Assembly (NCBI GenBank): GCA_050945995.1
Contig: JBMNUA010000084.1
Location: 1-9,709 of the forward strand
Reading direction: 5' to 3'
DNA length: 9,709 bases
DNA from: RUG11247 sp050945995
GTDB lineage: Bacteria > Bacillota > Clostridia > Christensenellales > Aristaeellaceae
Every line of letters begins with the position of its first letter. Within the stretch, counting starts at the first letter, position 1. Below are positions 5,878 to 9,709 of this stretch, piece by piece. The translations under genes were made by a program, and so were the position numbers. The notes below the pieces were generated by a model. It was not told the origin of the DNA. It ran no database searches and saw nothing but the letters and a program-made list of their open reading frames with translations.

Positions 5878-7689
5878 TTGCGTAACAAACAACTGCTCAT
5901 GGGCAACGAGGCGGCGGCGCTCGGCGCGGTGCGCGCGGGCATATCGCTCGCGTCCGGTTACCCCGGCACGCCGTCCACCGAAGCGCTCGAGTACGCGGCG
6001 AAGCATTTCGGTCGCGACATCCACATCGAATGGTCGGTCAACGAAAAAACCGCGCTCGAGGTCGCGGCGGGCGCGTCGTTTGCGGGCGCGCGCACCTTGG
6101 TCACGATGAAGCAGGTCGGGCTGAACGTCGCCTCCGACCCCCTGATGTCGCTTCGCTACGTCGGGCTCACCGGCGGGATGGTCGTCTATGTCGCCGACGA
6201 TCCCGGTCCCATCTCCTCGCAAACCGAGCAGGACACCCGCACCTTCGCGATGTTTTCCAAAACCCCGATCTTCGACCCCTCCTCGCCGGAGGAGTTGTTT
6301 CATATGATGGCGGACGCTTATGCGCTCTCGGAGCGCTATCAAACCCCAGTCCTCGTGCGCCCGACCACGCGCATCTGCCACGCGAACGCCGCGATCGATG
6401 CCGATGCCGCCGCGCAGTTCCCCCGCGCATCGGGCGAATTCGCACGCGACGGCAAGCGCGTCATCTTCCCGCGCACCTCCTTTCTCGCGCACCAGCGCAT
6501 CGAGGAGGAGATGGACGCGCTCTCAGGTGAATTCTCCAACTCCCCCTATAACCCCATCGAAAGTCCCGGCGCGGGGCGGCGCGCCATCGCCGCGGGCGGC
6601 GTGAGCTACGCTTATGTCAAAGAAGCGCTTTCGCTGCTCGGCGTCGATTGCCCGGTTCTCAAAATCGGCACGCCCTACCCGTTCCCCGAACGGCGCGCGC
6701 TGGAGTTGTTGCATCAGGTCGATGAGGTGCTCGTGTTCGAGGAGCTCGATCCCGTGATCGAGCGCGCGCTTTTGCAAATCTGCGGCGCGCACCGTCTGCC
6801 GGTCGCCATCCGCGGCAAGCGCGATCATACGCTGCCCCGTGCGGGCGAATACGGCGCGGAGCTCGCCGCAGAAGCCATCGCAGCCTTCCTCGGCGTCGCG
6901 CCGCCCGCTGCCGCACTCGCGCTGCCCGAGCCGCCGCCGCTGCCCGTCCGCCCGCCGGTATTGTGCGCGGGCTGCCCGCATCGCGCCTCGTTCTACGCCG
7001 TCAAACGCGCCATGAAGGGCAAAAAGGCGGTGTTCGCGGGCGACATCGGCTGTTATACCCTCGGCAACGCGCCGCCGCTCAATATGACGGACACCTGCCT
7101 GTGCATGGGCGCGGGCATCACCGTCGCGCAGGGCATCGGGCGCGTCTGCCCGGATACCACCATGTTCAGCTTCACCGGCGATTCCACCTTCTTTCACACG
7201 GGCATCCCCGGCATCGCAAACGCCGTCTACAACGGCGCGGATCTGATCGCCGTGGTGCTCGACAACGCCACCACCGCCATGACCGGGCAGCAGCCCAACC
7301 CCGCCACCGGCTTTGCCGCAAACGGCGAGGTCGCGGCGAAAATCTCCATCGAGGCGGTGCTCGGCGCGCTCGGCGTAGGTGATGTGCAGACGGTCAACCC
7401 CTTCGATCAGGACGCGGCGACCGCCGCCGTCAAGCATGCGGCGCAGGCGCGCGGCGTGCGCGCCATCGTGTTTCGCGCGCCCTGCATCTTCGTCACGAAA
7501 CCCGCCGCGCCCTACGCCGTCGATCCGGATGTCTGCATCGGCTGCCGCGCCTGCGTGCGCGAAATCGGCTGCCCCGCCATCGTCTCGGCGGCGGGCAAAC
7601 AGGTGCGCATCGACCCCGCGCTCTGCACCGGCTGCGGACTGTGCGCGGGCATCTGCCCCGTGGGCGCGATAGGAGGCACAGATAAATGA
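5878..7689 (+). CDS. iorA: Indolepyruvate ferredoxin oxidoreductase, alpha subunit IorA
   Basis: This is the catalytic subunit of the oxygen-sensitive enzyme that interconverts aryl-pyruvates plus CoA with aryl-acetyl-CoA, CO2 and reduced ferredoxin. The 603 residues match the family. An N-terminal pyrimidine-binding domain opens with LLMGNEAAALGA and GYPGTPSTE. A proline-rich linker (about 345-360) leads to CAGCPHR (363-369). The thiamine diphosphate domain has GDIGCYTLG (388-396) and GDS (434-436). A C-terminal 2[4Fe-4S] ferredoxin domain has CIGCRAC...CP (553-566) and CTGCGLCAGICP (583-594), all eight cysteines present. The TTG start at 5878 gives the correct N-terminus and follows AAGAGG by about 8 nt. 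The stop overlaps the iorB start, so the two subunits are coupled. Confidence 0.96.
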   Translation: MRNKQLLMGNEAAALGAVRAGISLASGYPGTPSTEALEYAAKHFGRDIHIEWSVNEKTALEVAAGASFAGARTLVTMKQVGLNVASDPLMSLRYVGLTGGMVVYVADDPGPISSQTEQDTRTFAMFSKTPIFDPSSPEELFHMMADAYALSERYQTPVLVRPTTRICHANAAIDADAAAQFPRASGEFARDGKRVIFPRTSFLAHQRIEEEMDALSGEFSNSPYNPIESPGAGRRAIAAGGVSYAYVKEALSLLGVDCPVLKIGTPYPFPERRALELLHQVDEVLVFEELDPVIERALLQICGAHRLPVAIRGKRDHTLPRAGEYGAELAAEAIAAFLGVAPPAAALALPEPPPLPVRPPVLCAGCPHRASFYAVKRAMKGKKAVFAGDIGCYTLGNAPPLNMTDTCLCMGAGITVAQGIGRVCPDTTMFSFTGDSTFFHTGIPGIANAVYNGADLIAVVLDNATTAMTGQQPNPATGFAANGEVAAKISIEAVLGALGVGDVQTVNPFDQDAATAAVKHAAQARGVRAIVFRAPCIFVTKPAAPYAVDPDVCIGCRACVREIGCPAIVSAAGKQVRIDPALCTGCGLCAGICPVGAIGGTDK

Positions 7690-8264
7690 AGCAGATTGAC
7701 ATCCTCCTCGCAGGCGTCGGCGGACAGGGCGTGGTGCTCGCCTCTAAACTTCTCGCGCGCTGCGCGATCGCACGCGGCGACATGGCGCGCACCGCGGAGA
7801 CCATCGGCATGGCGCAGCGCGGCGGCTGCGTGACCAGCCATGTGCGCGTGGGCGAGTGCGCATCGCCGCTCATCCCCAAGGGCGCGGCGGACGCCATCAT
7901 CGCGTTCGAGCCGGCGGAAGCCGTGCGCGCGCTGCCGTATTTGAAGGCGGGCGGCACGGTGATCGCCAACACCCGCGCCGTCAAACCCGTGACCGATACC
8001 CTCGCCAAATCCGGCTACGCCGCCGACCAAATGCTCGAATACCTAAGCAACCTCCCCGTCCGCGTGGTGCTCGTGGATTGCGACCAAATCGCGCGCGCCT
8101 GCGGCACGGACAAGGTCGTCAACATGGCGCTTCTCGGCGCGGCGGCGGCAGCGGGCGCGATCGGCATCGCCTCCGAGGAGATCGAGCAGGCGGCAAGCGC
8201 CCTCGCCCCCAAATTTCGGGAAGCGAACCTGCGGGCGATCCGCCTCGGCGCGCAAGCCGTGTAG
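7686..8264 (+). CDS. iorB: Indolepyruvate ferredoxin oxidoreductase, beta subunit IorB
   Basis: This is the gamma-domain subunit of the 2-oxoacid:ferredoxin oxidoreductase and completes the active IorAB enzyme. The 192-residue protein has the normal length. It opens with DILLAGVGGQGVVLASKLLA (glycine-rich loop G10-G15) and continues with the family segment GMAQRGGCVTSHVRVGE (41-57) and the IIAFEPAEA motif. The ATG overlaps the iorA TGA by 4 nt, and AGGAGG lies 9 nt upstream inside iorA. No clear terminator follows. The next gene, on the same strand, has its own strong promoter 27 nt downstream, so read-through from ior could add to its expression. Confidence 0.95.
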   Translation: MKQIDILLAGVGGQGVVLASKLLARCAIARGDMARTAETIGMAQRGGCVTSHVRVGECASPLIPKGAADAIIAFEPAEAVRALPYLKAGGTVIANTRAVKPVTDTLAKSGYAADQMLEYLSNLPVRVVLVDCDQIARACGTDKVVNMALLGAAAAAGAIGIASEEIEQAASALAPKFREANLRAIRLGAQAV

Positions 8265-8290
8265 AAGTAGCGCAAACGTGCGCGCCACGC

Positions 8291-8319
8291 TTGACAAATC
8301 ATTCAATCCGAATTATAAT
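8291..8319 (+). promoter_or_regulatory. Perfect-consensus promoter of the T-box/paaK unit
   Basis: TTGACA (8291-8296), exactly 17 bp, then TATAAT (8314-8319). Both hexamers and the spacer are ideal sigma-A consensus, so initiation should be strong and constitutive near 8326. Control would then rest on the T-box downstream. Confidence 0.85.
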
Positions 8320-8330
8320 ACCCGTAATAA

Positions 8331-8610
8331 ACCGATGACCGAGGGTAGTAACCGCGCTGTTTTGTCACAAGAGATCCGCGGATGGTGAGATCGCGGAGGG
8401 AAGGCGCGCGGCGAATGGGCTCGCGAGGGCGAACCGAACGCTCGCAAAAGCAAGTAGGGGAGACGCGGGGCGCGCGTTATCGCGCCGGGTACATGTTGGT
8501 GTACCGCAGAGCGCGCAACTTCGTGAGGGGTTGCGAATGTGGGTGGTATCGCAGAGGCGAATTGTTTCGACCTTTGTCCCTCGTTTCCGGGGGCAAAGGT
8601 CTTTCCTTTT
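8331..8610 (+). ncRNA. T-box leader, specifier UGG (tryptophan)
   Basis: This is a tRNA-sensing leader that permits transcription of paaK when the cognate tRNA is uncharged. Stem I is recognisable: helix CGAG/CTCG (8340-8343 with 8420-8423), then a specifier loop with AGTA (8347-8350) opposite CGAATGGG (8412-8419), then helix CCGCGC/GCGCGG. The AG bulge (AGAGA, 8370-8374) and a capped apical helix TCCGCG/CGCGGA follow. In the usual GAA-NNN-purine arrangement the specifier is TGG (8416-8418), Trp. Hairpins at 8469-8486 and 8488-8505 and stem III (8514-8535) precede the T-box GGGTGGTATCGC (8541-8552). The antiterminator pairs GGG (8541-8543) with CCC (8578-8580) and GCAGAGG (8551-8557) with CCTTTGT (8571-8577). 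The class is certain; the Trp reading is strong. Confidence 0.93.
8569..8610 (+). terminator. Regulated terminator of the T-box leader
   Basis: GACCTTTGTCCC (8569-8580) pairs with the segment at 8590-8601 (12 pairs, one G-U) around a nine-base loop, followed by TTTCCTTTT. Its 5' arm contains exactly the bases used by the antiterminator (8571-8580), so the two folds exclude each other. When the tRNA is charged this hairpin should stop transcription before the ligase gene. Confidence 0.88.
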
Positions 8611-8641
8611 CCCCGACCAAAGCGCGAAAAGGAGAATGAAT

Positions 8642-9709
8642 ATGCAGCCGACCAGACTTCAGCTTTCCCTCATCCGCGCGCGTGTGCGCGCTGCGAAAGC
8701 CCGCGAGCAATCCCTCTACGCCAAGAAACTTCATGAGATCGACCCCGCGCAGATCGACTCGACCGCCGCCTTTGAAGATCTGCCCTTCACCGAAAAGACG
8801 GAGCTGCGCGACGGCTACCCCTTGGGCATCCAAGCCGCGCCCGACGAGGACATCGTGCGCATCCACTCCTCCTCCGGCACAACCGGCGCGCCGATCATCA
8901 TCCCCTACACCCAAAAAGACGTCGATGATTGGACGGAGATGTTCCGCCGCTGCTACGAAATGGCGGGCATCACCCGGCTCGACCGCATCCACATCACCCC
9001 CGGCTACGGGCTGTGGACGGCGGGCATCGGCTTCCAGCTCGGCTGCGAGCAGCTCGGCGCGATGGCGATCCCCATGGGCCCGGGCAACACCGACAAGCAG
9101 ATTCAGATGATGATCGACCTCGGCTCGACGGTCATCTGCGCCACCTCGTCGTATGCGCTTTTGCTCGCCGAGGAAATTGAGCGCCGCGGCGTGGGCGATC
9201 AAATCCGGCTCAAGAAGGGCGTCATCGGCTCGGAGCGCTGGGGCGATAAAATGCGCGAGCGCATCGCGCGCGAGCTCGGCGTCGAACTCTACGACATCTA
9301 CGGGCTCACGGAAATCTACGGTCCGGGCATCGGCATCTCCTGCGACGCCGACCACCCCATGCACTATTGGGACGACTACATTTATTTGGAAATCATCGAC
9401 CCCAAAACCGGCAAAACCCTGCCCGACGGCGAAATCGGGGAGATCGTGATCACCACCCTCAAAAAGGAGGGCGCGCCCCTCATCCGCTACCGCACCCACG
9501 ACCTTTCGCGCATCGTCCCCGGCGACTGCCCCTGCGGCTCGCGCTTCCCGCGCATCGACCGCATCATCGGTCGCTCGGACGATATGGTCAAGGTCAAGGG
9601 CGTCAACATCTACCCCGGGCAGATCGAGGATGTGCTGCGCGTGATCGACGGCGTGTCCAGCGAATATCAGGTGATGATCGACCACCTCATGGGCAAGGAC
9701 GAAATGACC
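8642..9709 (+). CDS. paaK: Phenylacetate-CoA ligase family protein (3' end outside window)
   Basis: This AMP-forming ligase is expected to convert an aryl-acetate, ATP and CoA into aryl-acetyl-CoA. It is open to the window edge: 356 codons are present and the family usually has about 430. Visible motifs are the phosphate loop SSSGTTG (76-82), DIYGLTE (218-224), the adenylate site RYRTHDL (282-288), the CPCG pair typical of PaaK, and the hinge GRSDDMVKVKGVNIYP starting at residue 310. The C-terminal lid is cut off. The ATG at 8642 has AAGGAG 7 nt upstream; an in-frame ATG at 8636 is too close to it. The N-terminus lacks roughly 20 residues found in many PaaKs. The Trp T-box and the iorAB neighbours suggest indoleacetate or a related aryl acid as substrate; this is inference. 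Confidence 0.9.
   Translation, partial: MQPTRLQLSLIRARVRAAKAREQSLYAKKLHEIDPAQIDSTAAFEDLPFTEKTELRDGYPLGIQAAPDEDIVRIHSSSGTTGAPIIIPYTQKDVDDWTEMFRRCYEMAGITRLDRIHITPGYGLWTAGIGFQLGCEQLGAMAIPMGPGNTDKQIQMMIDLGSTVICATSSYALLLAEEIERRGVGDQIRLKKGVIGSERWGDKMRERIARELGVELYDIYGLTEIYGPGIGISCDADHPMHYWDDYIYLEIIDPKTGKTLPDGEIGEIVITTLKKEGAPLIRYRTHDLSRIVPGDCPCGSRFPRIDRIIGRSDDMVKVKGVNIYPGQIEDVLRVIDGVSSEYQVMIDHLMGKDEMT

Noticed and set aside
6523..7437. 304-codon minus-strand frame inside iorA
   Set aside because: It is antisense to the thiamine diphosphate domain of IorA, with no recognisable domain or ribosome site.
8477..9685. 402-codon open frame on the minus strand across paaK and the T-box
   Set aside because: It is antisense to a clearly recognisable PaaK protein and a T-box, has a composition typical of the reverse complement of GC-rich coding DNA (many Ala, Asp, His, Arg), and matches no family.
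1..9709. CRISPR array, insertion sequence, tRNA or rRNA genes
   Set aside because: No spaced repeats, transposase-like proteins, terminal inverted repeats or cloverleaf sequences were seen on either strand.

Overview
The window comes from a GC-rich anaerobic bacterium, most likely of the Bacillota (Clostridia-like). Three things point there. A textbook T-box tRNA-sensing leader lies at 8331-8610, a device largely confined to Gram-positive lineages and their relatives. The vegetative promoters match the sigma-A consensus closely. There is also a two-subunit, oxygen-sensitive 2-oxoacid:ferredoxin oxidoreductase. TTG and GTG starts are used alongside ATG. The substrate-binding protein has no lipobox cysteine, so a diderm envelope is possible.

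Layout. On the minus strand, 184-4835 is a complete branched-chain (or hydrophobic/aromatic) amino acid ABC importer in the order livK-livH-livM-livG-livF. The four genes after livK are nearly contiguous. livK is preceded by a leader of about 350 nt (4836-5190). It has a near-consensus promoter, a small ORF rich in Leu/Ile/Val codons, and alternative RNA pairings that end in a terminator just before livK, which looks like a translational attenuator. Next, 5338-5727 (minus) encodes a small hot-dog thioesterase of the fluoroacetyl-CoA thioesterase (FlK) type. Reading the other way, 5878-8264 (plus) encodes IorA and IorB, with start and stop overlapping. The two divergent promoters between the thioesterase and iorA use almost the same bases as their -35 boxes. 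After iorB, a perfect-consensus promoter (8291-8319) leads into the T-box leader and then a phenylacetate-CoA ligase (PaaK) family gene that runs off the window.

How it may work together. Ior interconverts aryl-pyruvates and aryl-acetyl-CoAs, PaaK-type ligases make aryl-acetyl-CoAs from aryl-acetates, and the thioesterase could cleave such thioesters. The T-box specifier reads as UGG (Trp), so the ligase should be switched on when tRNA-Trp is uncharged. That argues for salvage (indoleacetate to indoleacetyl-CoA to indolepyruvate to tryptophan by reductive carboxylation) rather than simple tryptophan degradation. This pathway reading is inference. The T-box, its two alternative folds and the specifier position can be read directly from the sequence.
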